DNA of 64,000 nt, taken from contig CP136065.1 of NCBI GenBank assembly GCA_032622095.1, positions 19,332,134 to 19,396,133 of the forward strand. The letters run 5' to 3'. Under the pieces are notes generated by a model that searched no databases, was not told the origin of the DNA, and worked only from the letters and a program-made list of their open reading frames with translations. Source of the stretch: Siphonodentalium dalli (taxonomy: Eukaryota > Mollusca > Scaphopoda > Gadilida > Siphonodentaliidae). Below are positions 23,501 through 35,365 of this stretch, piece after piece. Positions within the stretch are counted from its first letter, which is position 1; every line of letters begins with the position of its first letter. The translations under genes and the position numbers were made by a program.

Positions 23501-24630
23501 CCTACCAGCATTATCTCAATTCAGCATGACCCACCAACAGCATTTCAATTCAGCATGACCCACCAACATCATAGCAATTCAGCATGAGCCATCAACAGCA
23601 TAGCAATTCAGCAGGACCTATCAACATCATAGCAATTCAGCAGGACCCATCATAGCAATTCAGCATGACCCATCAACATCATAGCAATTCAGCATGACCC
23701 ATCAACATCATAGCAATTCAGCATGACCCATCAACAGCATAACAATTCAGCAGGACCCACCAACATCATAGCAAGTCAGCATGACCCATCAACATCATAT
23801 CAATTAAGCATGACCCACCAACATCATAGCAATTCAGCGTGACCCACGAACATCATAGCAATTCAGCATGACCCACCAACATCATAGCAATTCAGCATGA
23901 CCCATCAACATCATAGCAATTCAGCATGACCCACCAACGTCATAGCAATTCAGCATGACCCATCAACATCATAGCAATTCAGCATGACCCATCAACATCA
24001 TAGCAATTCAGCATGACCCACCAACGTCATATCAATTCAGCATGACCCACCAACGTCATAGCAATTCAGCATGACCCACCAACATCATAGCAATTCAGCA
24101 TGACCCACCAACATCATAGCAATTCAGCATGATCCACCAACATCATAGCAATTCAGCATGACCCACCAACATCATAGCAATTCAGCATGACCCACCAACG
24201 TCATAGCAATTCAGCATGACCTACCAACGTCATAGCAATTCAGCATGACCCACCAACATCATAGAAATTCAGCACGTCCCACCAACATCATTTCAATTCA
24301 GCATGACCCACCAACAACATTGCAATTCAGCATGACCCACCAACTTCATAGCAATTCAACATGACCCATCAACATCATTTCAATTCAGCATGACCCACCA
24401 ACAACATAGCAATTCAGCATGACCCATCAACATCATCGCAATTCAGCATGACCCACCAACATCATAGCAATTCAGCATGATCCACCAACATCATAGCAAT
24501 TCAGCATGACCCACCAACATCATAGCAATTCAGCATGACCCACCAACACCATAGCAATTCAGCATCACCCACCAACGTCATAGCAATTCAGCATGACCCA
24601 CCAACATCATAGCAATTCAGCATGACCATC
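23501..24630 (+). repeat. 29-bp minisatellite array, ~1.1 kb
   Basis: The unit is CAGCATGACCCACCAAC followed by ATCATAGCAATT, 29 bp, about 39 copies by length. Variation is concentrated at CACCAAC/CATCAAC, ATCATAG/GTCATAG and ATTTCAATT. Some units are shortened near 23600-23660. It is non-coding in all frames. An orphan diverged unit lies at 27958-28010. Confidence 0.98.
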
Positions 24631-25323
24631 AGATAACGATTCGAAACGTGATGTGACATGCGCTTAGCATGGCACATAGTCATCAATCTGCAACCGATGA
24701 TGGTCTTATCAAAACATTTTGGCATCTTTTAACTCATTGGGAGTAATTTTCAAAAAAATTTAAATTCTACCTTTGGCATTAAATAATCTTGTTTTTGTGG
24801 GGTACGTTCTAAAATTATTTTCAAAATTATAATAAACCGCTCCAGGGTCCAGCTTCCACCTCAAAATTCATGTCATCAGAACGAGGAGAAATTTGTCTTC
24901 GAGAAATTGAGACCTTGGTCATCATCACATTTAGCCTCGAATCTTCTTTAATATGCCTATAGCAGACAACCTCCCCTTTCTTTTGACATCCATACATTTG
25001 TGCACCACCTTCATTATGTGGGGAAATTATATGACGGATAGGTTGTAAGCCATTATTTCTTTCACTCTACTTATGTTGACAAACGGAAAGGCCGTAATGT
25101 CCGTCAGCCAGTGCTCCATTCTGACTTGTTATTGTCATTCCGGAGGGCTAGGTGTGATTTTCGTTGACCCGGGCAGATGTGTTACCTTGTCAGGCACCCA
25201 CTTACCTGTATTGGTTAACCTATAAAACTAAGACGACCACTTAATCAGGGTGGTATACATCTAGGTTTATGTTTCTTCGGCCGTCGAACAACCGATTTTA
25301 GTGACGAGATCAGTCAGTTCAGC
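24631..25323. other. No gene seen
   Basis: This is the spacer between the 29-bp and 35-bp arrays. I find no frame above 60 codons, no inverted repeat and no known element. Confidence 0.5.
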
Positions 25324-25640
25324 TACTAAATCGGGGTTCACGCTTGGATAGCTAAAGATACTTAATCGGTGTTCACGATTGGATAGCGAAAGATACTTAA
25401 TCGGTGTTCACGATTGGATAGCGAAAGATAATTAATCGGGGTTTACGATTAGATACGAAAGATACTTAATCGGGGTTCACGATTAGATAGCGAAAGATAA
25501 TTAATCGGGGTTCAAGATTGGATAGCGAAAGATAATTAATCGGGGTTCACAACTGGATAGCTAAAGATACTTAATCTGGGTTCAAGATTGGATAGCGAAA
25601 GGTACTTAATCGGGGTTCACCATTAGATAGCGAAAGATAA
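25324..25640 (+). repeat. 35-bp tandem array
   Basis: The unit is ACTTAATCGGGGTTCACG followed by ATTGGATAGCGAAAGAT, 35 bp, about nine copies. Variants include AATTAATCGG, GGTGTTCACG and ATTAGATAG. Confidence 0.95.
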
Positions 25641-25772
25641 TATGAAAGAATGTACAACACCACAATTGATCAAGTTTGGACACATATTATAAGTCAAATT
25701 CTTTAAAGGCCCACTTAATTTTCGAATGACCAAATTACATTGTACACAACATATCCCATATATTATGATTAT

Positions 25773-25888
25773 GAACACCGGTGTGTTGAACACTAGTGTT
25801 ATAAGATGAACACTGGTGTTAAGATCTGAACACCAGTGTTACGGAAAATTTGAACGCTAGTGTTAACATAATTGAACACAACGCGTTC
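25773..25888. repeat. Six evenly spaced GAACAC-GTGTT palindromes
   Basis: Sites GAACACCGGTGTG, GAACACTAGTGTT, GAACACTGGTGTT, GAACACCAGTGTT, GAACGCTAGTGTT and GAACACAACGCGTTC start at 25773, 25788, 25808, 25828, 25852 and 25874. Both half-sites are kept while spacer bases vary freely. That pattern would fit a dimeric DNA-binding protein, but it could also be a decayed short repeat. Confidence 0.7.
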
Positions 25889-27031
25889 AACATCTGGATG
25901 GGTTCGCAGCCTGAGGAGGACGAGTGGTCCCGACTGACTGTCCACTTTTTGCGGGGACTGACGTCCGACGGGCACTTTGACCATCTCGTAAGGGTGGGTC
26001 ACCTCGGACAGGGGGTGGTATACATTTTTTTTATTTTTTTTTTTTAACCTGCCCGGGGCCATTGCGGACCACTCTTATCGGCTGAGCTCCCCCTATATTA
26101 ATCGCTATCTACTTATATGCGTATTAGGTAAATGGAAATTTGTCAACAGTTTATACCCTTACTCCTGATGTCTGAGGAACAGTTATGCGATATTTATAAA
26201 GTAAGGTTTTTTGGACTCGCGGGCATCTACAGCAGATTGGTGACTTCATGTACAACGAGTGCATGAAACCCGCATGGGGTATATATATATATATAGTGCA
26301 GCGATCGGTGCATTGGACGTGCAAAGCATCGAATTATTAAATAAAACCCGTATGTTAGTTCACAGTTATCCAGAGTTATCCAAGAAAAGGGTAGCTTTAT
26401 TAAATAATACTCACAAAGACTGGTTCCCAGTAAATTGTTATACCACTGACAGGCATAAATTTCTTCCCGTTTTTTCTCAAACACAATCGCGCTTGATGAC
26501 GTACCGACATTGTCACTCATAACCTTCCTTGTGTCTGGGTTAAATCGTCCTTGTGTCTGGGTTCGTAATAAGGTCAATTACCATTTGCGTCGACGAACAA
26601 AACGTCTGCATGTGTAGCCAGGTTTCCTTGCACGAACGCAAGCGCATTGTTCGGAAAATAAACCTCTTGTCAATTACCGGAACATACAACAGGGAAGATC
26701 GTTGTTTCATTGTTGCAAAACATTTTGAGTTTGCCAAAAAAAACATGTCGAAATGCTTATAGTATAATTGTATTGGTATACATGTACAGTACGTGTACAT
26801 GTATGTTTTGGGAACGCCTTTCGCGGAAATGGAAGACCAAACAAAAATTCAAAACTAATAAAATAGAGAGATTCCGCTTGTAGGATATGTCGTGTAACGT
26901 GTATCCATTAAACCGCCATTTTAGGAAATGTCCAATCATAAACATGGTTTATTTTGTTTGGAAGATAGCTCAGTGTTAGTTATAATAGAATATACTATGG
27001 TGATTGGTCCTTGTAATTTATGAAAAGGATC
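25889..27031. other. No gene seen; GC-richer patch
   Basis: 25890-26095 is noticeably GC-richer, with poly-T at 26025-26045. Its minus strand reads GGGGGAGCTCAGCCGATAAGAG, faintly like a tRNA A-box, so an old SINE is possible but unproved. CCTTGTGTCTGGGTT is duplicated near 26525-26560. Frames elsewhere are short. Confidence 0.35.
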
Positions 27032-27124
27032 ATGACTGAGTGGAGTGTCTGAGGCCAAATAATCACCCAAGGCCGCGAAGCGGCCGCGGGTGATTATTTG
27101 GTCTCAGACACTCCACGAGGTCAT
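27032..27124. repeat. Hairpin with ~36-bp arms and GC-rich loop
   Basis: ATGACTGAGTGGAGTGTCTG and CCAAATAATCACCC are mirrored by GGGTGATTATTTGG and CAGACACTCCACGAGGTCAT. The loop GGCCGCGAAGCGGCCGCG is itself self-complementary. Confidence 0.88.
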
Positions 27125-28351
27125 TATCTGACTTAAAACCCACACACTCATGTGCACATATTATGAGTGGCATGTATGGGTGTTCGGACACTGTTGTGAA
27201 CACAGTGGTCTTTCGAATATGTATCAAGATGTAAGCTGACTGGTCATGTTGGCCAATGTGCCGCTTTGTTGAATGGCCATTGAAACCTACTATCCAATAT
27301 TTGTATTTGTTTGGCCTATACATCGCTGACTTGACAGTGAGCGGTTAGCAACTCTGCGTGTGATATCTTAACACAATCTGCAGTCGTCATATTTCAGCAC
27401 GGGCTGAATGCAAGTTATCATTAATCAGGAAAAAGTACCGTACTCCTGTCACCTCATGTATACTTATGGTTTGGCTTCCCCATTCAGAACCCTGACCAGC
27501 AAGTCAGAGAATCGTGATATCGTGTACTAACGGCTTGCATGTGAGATAATATTTTTTAATTTTTATATATTTCAACCTTTTTTCTAATATGATTTCATAT
27601 TCAATCGTTATCTGTTGAACGATTACTAGCTTGAATTTCAATAACCCTTCTTTGGTGAAAGAAGGGACGTGGTTGCACGGTTTTCATTTGGGAATTATTC
27701 TTTCTGTGACTTAATGTGGCATGAAAATGTTAGCGTATTTATCGACCTAAATGTATGTTGAGACCTGGAACCGGACCGCTATGTAATAAAACGAGCATAA
27801 TTTGGATCTTCAAATCACACATCCCTTGAAATATATATTTTTTTCAATGTTTTATAAACATAATAGCCTTTCTCCATTTGTTCATATTAGCCACAGGTCG
27901 GGAAAATGATAACTAAGACAAAATAACTGTACATTTTCAAAACCGCATAACTTTGTTCTACCAACATCAAAGTAATTCAACATGACACATAAGCATCAAA
28001 GCAGGACCACTTAACCAGGAGTGTTTATTCCTTTTCCGAGGTGGCCATTATTTTACCGGCCATTATTAAGATAATGCACAGTTGAGCTAATAATGACTCG
28101 CAAAATAATTACCACCTCGGCGAGCTAACACCTCGGCGTCTTCGGTGGAAGACATTCGTCTGGATAATACTCAAGCGACAACAATAAGCAGACGTGCAAG
28201 TGGGTTTTAATATCCGTAATAACTCAGCCGATTGCCACAAGCTCTTTTGACTTTTGAAAGGACATTTATTAATATACTGCCAAAGTCTTGTTAAAATTTG
28301 ATGTAACGAGATGTTCCCTAATTGCAGGCATTTGTTTGAGTTGTATTGTAA
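27125..28351. other. No gene; orphan minisatellite unit
   Basis: At 27958-28010, ACCAACATCAAAGTAATTCA and ACATGACACATAAGCATC are diverged units of the 29-bp array lying 3.3 kb upstream. CACCTCGGCG is repeated near 28112-28140. Otherwise nothing is recognised. Confidence 0.45.
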
Positions 28352-28859
28352 AGATACGGGCGGCGTTGGCGGTGCGTATGCTGTTAAAATATTGACCTCC
28401 GCCAAAAACCGCCATAAACAGAAGGAATTGTAAGGTATAGACAGACTTGTTCTTATGCCAATCAGAAATATGGCATACACAGTAAGTTATTTTCAATTTA
28501 ATCTTTGTTATGTAAACAAAAGCAACAAAACGTTACGTTTCCTGGCATTTGTTCAGATCCGGATATGGTAAACATAAAGGGCGTTATTTGTTACTGTTTT
28601 CCTGATATGGAAATAATAAAGATCGTTTATATCATTTTTGTGTGATTAATCAATAGAATTGCGTTGTGTTATGTAAACAGAAGCACAACTTCTGTAACAC
28701 GAGCAGTCTCTTGTTTACGTACACCATCGTATGTCTTAACGACAATATACTATTTACGCGCTGATTATGTTTGGCATATGAGCGGAACTGTATATATGTT
28801 GGTGTTCCTTCTGTTGATGGCAATTTGAACAAATATAAATATAAACGCCGCCCGTGCAT
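28352..28859 (-). mobile_element. TTAA-flanked MITE family G, copy 1
   Basis: The ends are AGATACGGGCGGCGTTGG and the complement of ATGCACGGGCGGCG. TTAA follows on the right (28860-28863) and a decayed GTAA precedes. Subterminal inverted words (CGCCATAAACAGAAGG against CTTCTGTTGATGGC) and interior GTTATGTAAACAAAAGC, TCCGGATATGGTAAACATAAAG are shared with copies at 52506-52999 and 58998-59495. It lies in the opposite orientation to those copies. The 123-codon minus frame at its left end is not supported as a gene. Confidence 0.85.
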
Positions 28860-28944
28860 TTAATTATCGCTATCACATGATGATATTTACATTAAAAGCT
28901 GCACGTTGAAATATCTCTACTACCGAAGGAAGAAATTATGTTCA

Positions 28945-29862
28945 CATTGACTATAGTACTTATATAATATGGATTTTTGATGGTATGGTAGTCATATTAT
29001 ATAGTACTTATATAATATGGATTTCTGATGGTATGGTAATCAAATATTCTATATATTGACCACATGTGTGAAGAATTATTAAATACGTGACAACAAATGT
29101 CTTGTTGTCAAATATACCTGAGTGAGTTTACATGAAGTAGTATTGTAATCAAATATTCTATATATTGACCACATGTGTGAAGAATTATAAACAAAATAAT
29201 AAATACGTGACAACAAATGTCCATGTTGTCAAATTTATGAAGCTATCAAATTTGTTGTTCCTAAAACGATAACGAGATATTACATTTATTCGCGATAGAG
29301 AGAGAGATATCTGGAATTCATTGTTCGAATACTGTAACAATAATATCTAATAATGTTATACTTACGCGAGTTATATAATCCAAAGTCTACACAAGATATC
29401 AAAATTTCTCACGATAAATCACAGCAATAAGTCCTCAGTACCTGCTTTTGTCGACTATTTTCCTTAATCGAATTCCGCAGAAAAACCACGATCCATGCAC
29501 AGAGAAACACACACACCTTGATAACTTCCCACGAAAACTTTGCCCAGAAGGATATAAATGTCAATCCTCACCCAGACAAGGAGCAGTTCGTGGTGATTTT
29601 AGTTCGTATCCGGTAGCAACTATGCAAACTCCCACTGAGCCGATGGCTTTGATTGTGGCACGTGTAGGCAGGCAATATCCACCCGACGCCGATCCACTAA
29701 CTGGCCCACTGTAACGTTCTACCCAGAAATACCAGTGTCATTAGCGCTACGGAGGCATTGTTCCAACGATATCAAAGCAATTTCAGCGATATACCTGAGT
29801 GAGTTTACATGATGTAGTATTGTAATCAAATATTCTATATATTGACCACATGTGTGAAGTAT
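28945..29862 (+). repeat. Local duplications of two AT-rich blocks
   Basis: TATAGTACTTATATAATATGG with GATGGTATGGTA occurs twice in tandem (28950-29038). AATCAAATATTCTATATATTG with GACCACATGTGTGAAG occurs three times (about 29037, 29147 and 29823), and ATACCTGAGTGAGTTTACATG twice. These look like slippage or short segmental duplications. Confidence 0.75.
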
Positions 29863-30371
29863 AATCCCGAGGCAGTGAAATCGTATCCAGTCGGGGGTTC
29901 TAATTGAAGTCCTTTCTCATGGACTAACTCGGATACCTGTATAGTGCATCTTCTCTCTGAGGAATTAACGGAATGCCTGTAACTGTGGTGGGTGGAATTG
30001 GAATTCGTCACTTTTTCAAGCAAACAATATACAATATGCCGGCCGATATGGCATCATGTTGTTAGTGTTTTCGCGATTTCGCGAATTAAGATGACCGTTA
30101 CGTTTTTATAGGCAGATTCATTTTATTAACCTTTGATTTTGGATCAGTTGTATCCGTCGGAAATAATATACCAGTTGTTCTCATTTAAGAGTTACCCTTC
30201 CTTGTTTATCTGAAAATGTTGGATTTCAGTCCGTCTGCTCTTATATCACAACCATGGTTGATCGGATGTCAATGAAAGTCGGTATCCACGTTGTCCCTCT
30301 TTCTTCATCTGGAAATGTTGGATTACACTTTGAAACCGCGCAAGCCTGAGTTCAGTGTGGCTGTCATTGTC
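29863..30371. other. No gene seen
   Basis: Short frames only; TTCGCGATTTCGCGAA near 30070 is a small palindrome. Confidence 0.4.
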
Positions 30372-30459
30372 AGAATTAGGTCCCCAGGGGTGAATTTAGT
30401 GGCACTTTACCAAATAGCGGGCTAGCATCACTAAATTCACCCTCTGGGGACCTCATTCT
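30372..30459. repeat. 88-nt hairpin, ~30-bp arms
   Basis: AGAATTAGGTCCCCAGGGG with TGAATTTAGTG is mirrored by CACTAAATTCA and CCCTCTGGGGACCTCATTCT around a ~27-nt loop. The size is within the range of a miRNA precursor, but a MITE relic is as likely. Confidence 0.82.
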
Positions 30460-30892
30460 GCTTAGGCCTCATCTTCTCATAAAATTTCTATAGAAATTAT
30501 GCACATAGATAATATTTCTTTTTTAGTTTAGTTTCTCTATTTCCCAAAGTTGGCGACGACACATTTTCTAATATAAATTGCGGATCAAAGTCCACTCATA
30601 GTGAGTCAGTGCTTCATAACTCTTACACAATTATATACTTAGTCAATACGAGGGCATTTGATTTGATAATATATATATAATATATTGTAATTGTAATATA
30701 CATACTCCCACCAAACGCTCCAATGAATAAGACTCCTCCAGGGTTTGTATTATCTTTTCGGTGGTCAGTGGTCTGCACATATTTCCTGCACATCCAACCA
30801 AAGAATAATATGATAATGAAGGCCCTCGATAGAATGCTGTATATAGCTGAGCGAATGCTATACTATGGATGTCGCTGTAATTAAGCCGATAA
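30460..30892. other. No gene seen
   Basis: AT-rich spacer with an ATATATATAATATAT run near 30668. Confidence 0.4.
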
Positions 30893-30896
30893 TTAA

Positions 30897-31231
30897 AGAC
30901 ATATTATGTACTTATACCATTGAATAAAACCAATCAGTTAGTATCCAAACACTATCCTCGTTGGAAGAAAACCACGTTGACTATAACATTCAAGAGAACA
31001 CAACGTTTGAACTACGCACAAATGTAAATATTTACTACGTCATTCGGGACGCTTTATTCGGCATACACATTACAGCAATGATTGCGCCAATAATAGTTAC
31101 TGAGTATATTTAGTTTATAGCAATAAATATGTTTTCTGACTATTTGGATATAAAATATATGAAAATAACTTATTTTGGCATGATTATGATTTATCCGTTC
31201 GAAACACCTCAGTGGAGTGTTTCGCATCACT
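30897..31231 (+). mobile_element. TTAA-flanked MITE family E, copy 3
   Basis: The copy begins AGACATATTATGTACTTAT after TTAA (30893-30896), carries CATTCGGGACGC and ATTTGGATATAAAATATATG, and ends GGAGTGTTTCGCATCACT before a decayed TTAC. It is more diverged than copies 1 and 2. Confidence 0.68.
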
Positions 31232-31689
31232 TTACGGACGCCACCTTCGGATCTAAGTTCAGCCCGATAAAGGTGCATCTATAAGAAATGCCTAGAAATG
31301 TGGGTTCACGCGGATCGGGTAGACCGTATTATGAATATCCCATATTATACTAATTGAAGCGTGCCTGCCTAAATTATAGGTCTAGTCTAGTGAGGCGAAA
31401 TCGGATGCGATGTGACAATTGCAGCCTTGTCTGGATTCAAGCTGCAAAACAGAGTTCAGCCCCCTCGCTACGCGATGTCTGAACGCTGTCGGCAGTGTAT
31501 TTTCTTAATTAAATCAGTGATTAAATCTAACATTTTTTATTGAAGTGTTTTGTCAGTTACAATTCATTCTGGCTTGATATAGACAATTTTCAAATGAATA
31601 TGGACAGTTCGGTTTCTCAGAATAATGCAGAATGACCAAAACGGACCAAAACTCTAATAATCGGATTAAACGGGAGAGGAGGTACTCAT
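31232..31689. other. No gene seen
   Basis: I find no repeat family or motif here. Confidence 0.4.
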
Positions 31690-32068
31690 AAGTGAGTCAA
31701 CACTTGTCCTCCAATCCCATTGTCTGTAAACAAATGTATGTGTTATTTCCTATATGTGTTATTGAAATTAGACAAATAAATATGTTTAATCTAATCGGAT
31801 TAAATACACACCCGATATTTCGCAATACGACCGTTAGTATATATTCCAACTGAGATAGACATCCGACAAGACACATCCGCGAATACATAGTTACATCATG
31901 CAAAAAGTCTAACCGGTACGTAATATAGCGAGTACATTTAAAATAATATTTCCTAAAATAACTCGCATCGTGTGAAACCCGAAATGTGATGTTTTGCAGG
32001 ATATCCCCATAGCTCCATTGGCAAGGCATACCCATATACACTGCCAAATCAGCCTGGCATTATACTCA
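31690..32068 (-). repeat. Dispersed repeat R2, copy B
   Basis: On the minus strand it reads through CCAATGGAGCTATGGGGATAT, CACATTTCGGGTTTC, GATGCGAGTTATTTTAGG, TATTCGCGGATGTGTC, CTCAGTTGGAATATA and GGTCGTATTGCGAAATAT. The open frame (31697-32047) shares QWSYGDI, TFRV, DASYFRKY and KCTRYITYRLDFL with copy A. It lacks the ~120-bp block that interrupts copy A before CTCAGTTGG. A SINE begins within or beside its upstream edge. Confidence 0.8.
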
Positions 32069-32074
32069 ATTATA

Positions 32075-32486
32075 GGGAAGTCAGTGGCCGAGTGGATAGC
32101 GTACTGGTCTCTCGTGCTAAAGGTCCGGCGATCGATTCCCGGTCGGGTATTCTGACAAAAATCCAAACTTGGTCAGATTACCACGTTGTACGTCTGAAAA
32201 GTCTCATTCGTGATCACACAATATATATCCGAATACAAAACTGACTTCTCTTCACGGCGACATCATGTCCAGGTGTGTTGTCGTGAGTGTGGTACGCTGT
32301 CGGATCGGAGCCGACATAAATGGCTGACCCGTGTACATGGTTGACTATAGGCTATAGGTTGACTATAGGCAGCCGGCTGTAGTTAGAGTAGCCCACCAAA
32401 GCACCGACCACAGTCGAGACCTGGACCCTGTCTGTAATACCCGAAAGGGGAGTTGACAGGTGATAGCTAGATAGATAGATAGATTA
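32075..32486 (+). mobile_element. tRNA-derived SINE
   Basis: An internal Pol III promoter is visible: A box TGGCCGAGTGG (32085-32095) and B box CGATCGATTCCC (32129-32140), about 45 bp apart. The head then departs from a tRNA fold, so it is not a tRNA gene. The body runs to a GATA tail (TAGATAGATAGATAGATT, about 32466-32485). TGGTTGACTATAGG is duplicated at about 32338-32365. It would need LINE machinery for mobility. Target duplication is not clear. Confidence 0.75.
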
Positions 32487-33139
32487 TTGCTTCAATGAGC
32501 GTGAACATTTATTTTATAATTTGACATTGCTCTGAAAAATTACCGATGCGTCAGAATGATTGATTTTAACTTTACAACCCGCCATCGTTATCATGCATTC
32601 ATTAATGCCGATTAGGGCACATACCTTGTATTAATCAGAAGTAACTATATATATATGTGTGTTATCCTCACCTGTCGTGTTGCAGTATACCATTAGCGAC
32701 TGGTTCCCTATCCGGTTAAACAAGGTGCGAGCAACAACCCTACACCAAGAGAATAATTTGCAAAACAGATAACTATCGGCATTGAAGTACCTATCCGGAA
32801 ACGAACAAATTGTCATGAAGCGCTTCAGTAAATATTAAATAAATTTGTTTTTAGCAATTACCGCATACTTTGACCTGAGTTGTCCATTATCTCGTTTATA
32901 CAGGCATTCATTTCATTAGCATAAAAATTTAATGACGGATTGTGAGCCACAAAGGGCGCATTAAAGTGCGGTCTGCACCATTGCCGGAACATGCTTCGCT
33001 TACAAAACTGCCACTCATTTTTGCACAACCTAATAGAATGATGATTACCAGAGGTAAAAATTCAACACACGATGTCTGTATCATAATTATGAACAAGATC
33101 GATGATGAAACGTAACCGATGAGCACAGGCTCGCTACGT
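32487..33139. other. No gene seen
   Basis: Short frames only; the stretch between a SINE and a MITE shows no recognisable structure. Confidence 0.4.
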
Positions 33140-33845
33140 AACGGCTGCGGGACACACGTACCATAATAGCGATGGCATAGTAGGTGTGACAATTTATTAT
33201 GGTGGAGTTTGGTGACAATTAATCGTTATACTTGTGTGTCATAAGCTAGCCATGTTGCCCGCTGAGTTTCAACACAATGAGTCGACTCGACCAAGTAACC
33301 CATTGCGCTTCGCCGAGGTTGATCTCTACTCTTTACGTTTTGCTACATTGTATTATCTACGATATATATAATTGCACGATCGGTCGTCCAGAATTGTGTT
33401 TGACCGCGTGGCAATCCCCCATTCACTCACATATCATGCAGGTAGTACGTTCTATTGATGTCATCTCAATGCATGTTTATCTACTTGTATTAATGTCATG
33501 CGTATTAAGACAGTTCCCCAATTGCATTTTTTATTTTGCGACGTTTAGTTCTACGCATAATTCCGCTAACATTATCAAAGGGCCAATGCAGCTGTGTCGA
33601 GCTGTTGGAGGAAATACAGCTGAGAGAAAGTATATGGAATAAACAAAGCGAGCTATATATACAAGGACCAAAACAAGAAAGGGGCTGATTGTAACGAACG
33701 TTGGAAGACTTGTGCGAATATGCAGCGGGCGATATGGCAACTATGGCAAATTAATTATGACGACCAATTGTAACCAAACTCCACCATAATAAATTGTCAC
33801 ACCTACTATGCCATAGCTATTTGGGGTAAGTGTGTCCGCAGCCAA
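33140..33845. mobile_element. DNA transposon relic with ~75-bp TIRs
   Basis: The core inverted repeats (ATGGCATAGTAGGTGTGACA with ATTTATTATGGTGGAGTTTGG on the left, complements on the right) are near-perfect, and a weaker match (CGGCTGCGGGACACAC) extends outward. The interior holds a 121-codon plus-strand frame (33277-33642) with no transposase motif. This is a non-autonomous element of unknown superfamily. Confidence 0.85.
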
Positions 33846-33909
33846 CCGATGAGCACTCTCCACCTTCTGGCGCTACATAGTCGCTGAAGCGTCCACATCT
33901 ACTCACTAT

Positions 33910-34375
33910 TTAACCCTTCATGACTGGCGCTTCCTTAAATTTAGCGAAAACTCTGTGCCAATGCATTCTATTATATATGCGAGTCTCGCATATAAAATAG
34001 AATCCATTGGCCTAACAATATTAACTTGACCTTGTAAGCCAGTGCATTTTTTTACAACATATTTGTATTGTAATATAATATTACAAAAGGGATCGGGGGC
34101 ACAAGTTTTGACAATTTACATTCGCCCCTCTCACATTAACATTTTAGCAAATCTAATGTAGATGACGAACATAACATATAATTATACAGGATGATACGTG
34201 GTGTGTTTGTTGTTGCTGTGAGTCCTATTCTTCTGTTTCTAAAATTTCATCTGATATAGTCAACATTTGTAACACACTGCATGGAGGAGTGTTGGCGACT
34301 GGCATATATAAGAGCATGCACTGATGCCTGATATGTAATGGTGCAGCAGCGCATCTCCAACCATGAAAGGGTTAA
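33910..34375 (+). mobile_element. TTAA-flanked hairpin MITE, CCCTTCATG ends
   Basis: TTAA (33910-33913) precedes CCCTTCATG, and the right end CATGAAAGGG is followed by TTAA (34372-34375). A shortened hairpin module (33958-34010) retains CCAATGCATTCT and ATATATGCGAG, and CATATATAAGAGCATGCA near 34300 is what remains of the second. It is a diverged member of the piggyBac-like group, with different subterminal sequence from P1. Confidence 0.8.
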
Positions 34376-35159
34376 ACAATTAATACAGTGTGTGTTTTAT
34401 TGAAGGGCATGGCACTGTGACCTTTGGTCACATTGTGTGAATGGCGAAGCTCCAACGACCACAGTACCGTATCTCTCAATAAAACACACATAAAAGGCTT
34501 ATCTGCTGTCGTTTATATTACTTTAAGAACGTCAATAGTATATCAGCCTGGTCGCTGAGGTCAAATCGGTTGGTTGAAGCTATGTGTGTTCGAACAATAT
34601 GGAAGCAAAACAAGCTGTTCGTTTGGATATAAAAGGTCTAGGTATGTTAATTATCACGCATTGTCGTAAAACTACTTATTGGTGACATCTCGTTAAGTGG
34701 AAACTTAAATAGAAAGCTGTTCCTAATTGATTGCACCGTTTCTGAATATATCTGTACATTGATGTCTCAGAGAATAAATAAATGGGAGCTTGAACAATAA
34801 ATGGGACTTAAGCTTGTAGGAATGAAAATTTGAGCGTGTTTATATCTGTAAATTGTTTACTTAAGCGCGATAGATTTCAAAACTAGGTACAACTATATCA
34901 CAAAATAACTTTTTCGACGTAGAATACTAATTGCATGCCTCCATTGGGTTGCGTGATATCTCGTTTATTGTTAACCAATATGTCAAATATATACATTACA
35001 TATAAACATGCATGCAACTGGATGAATCATGCACTCACATAAAAACAAGTCTGCATTATAACATTGGGCCAAACACGACATTCATAATTATTGTTCACTA
35101 ATCGTATCATGCTATATGCAGCACATGTTTTGTAGTGACAATGCACTCCGTATATACAG
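34376..35159. other. No gene seen
   Basis: A weak inverted pair (GTGTGTTTTATTGA near 34390, TCAATAAAACACACA near 34475) suggests another foldback relic of about 100 bp. Nothing else was recognised. Confidence 0.4.
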
Positions 35160-35365
35160 TAATGCTCTAAATAATCGATTTCTTAACCACAGCAGAATCA
35201 TGGGTAACTTTTCAGGATTTAGTCGGAAATATGGCTTGATGCATTCATCGGAAAGCTCTCCCCGAGAGCTTTCCGATGAATGGCAACAAGCCATATTTCC
35301 GACTAAATCCTGAAAAGTTACCCATAATTCTGCTGTGGTTAAGAAGTCGATTACTGAGAGCATTA
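35160..35365. repeat. Near-perfect 206-bp hairpin
   Basis: Arms of about 100 bp, from TAATGCTCT outward to CGGAAAGCTCTC at the tip, with almost no loop and only a few mismatches. Both strands therefore carry the same frames (GNFSGFSRKYGL on each). It is a foldback MITE or a recently formed palindrome. Confidence 0.92.

Noticed and set aside
25773-25888. Steroid-receptor or T-box response elements
   Set aside because: The half-sites resemble but do not match those consensus sites in sequence and spacing, so no factor is named.
32080-32160. tRNA gene at the SINE head
   Set aside because: A and B boxes are present, but the acceptor stem does not close and the sequence continues into a SINE body. 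The same applies to the heads near 49644 and 53352.
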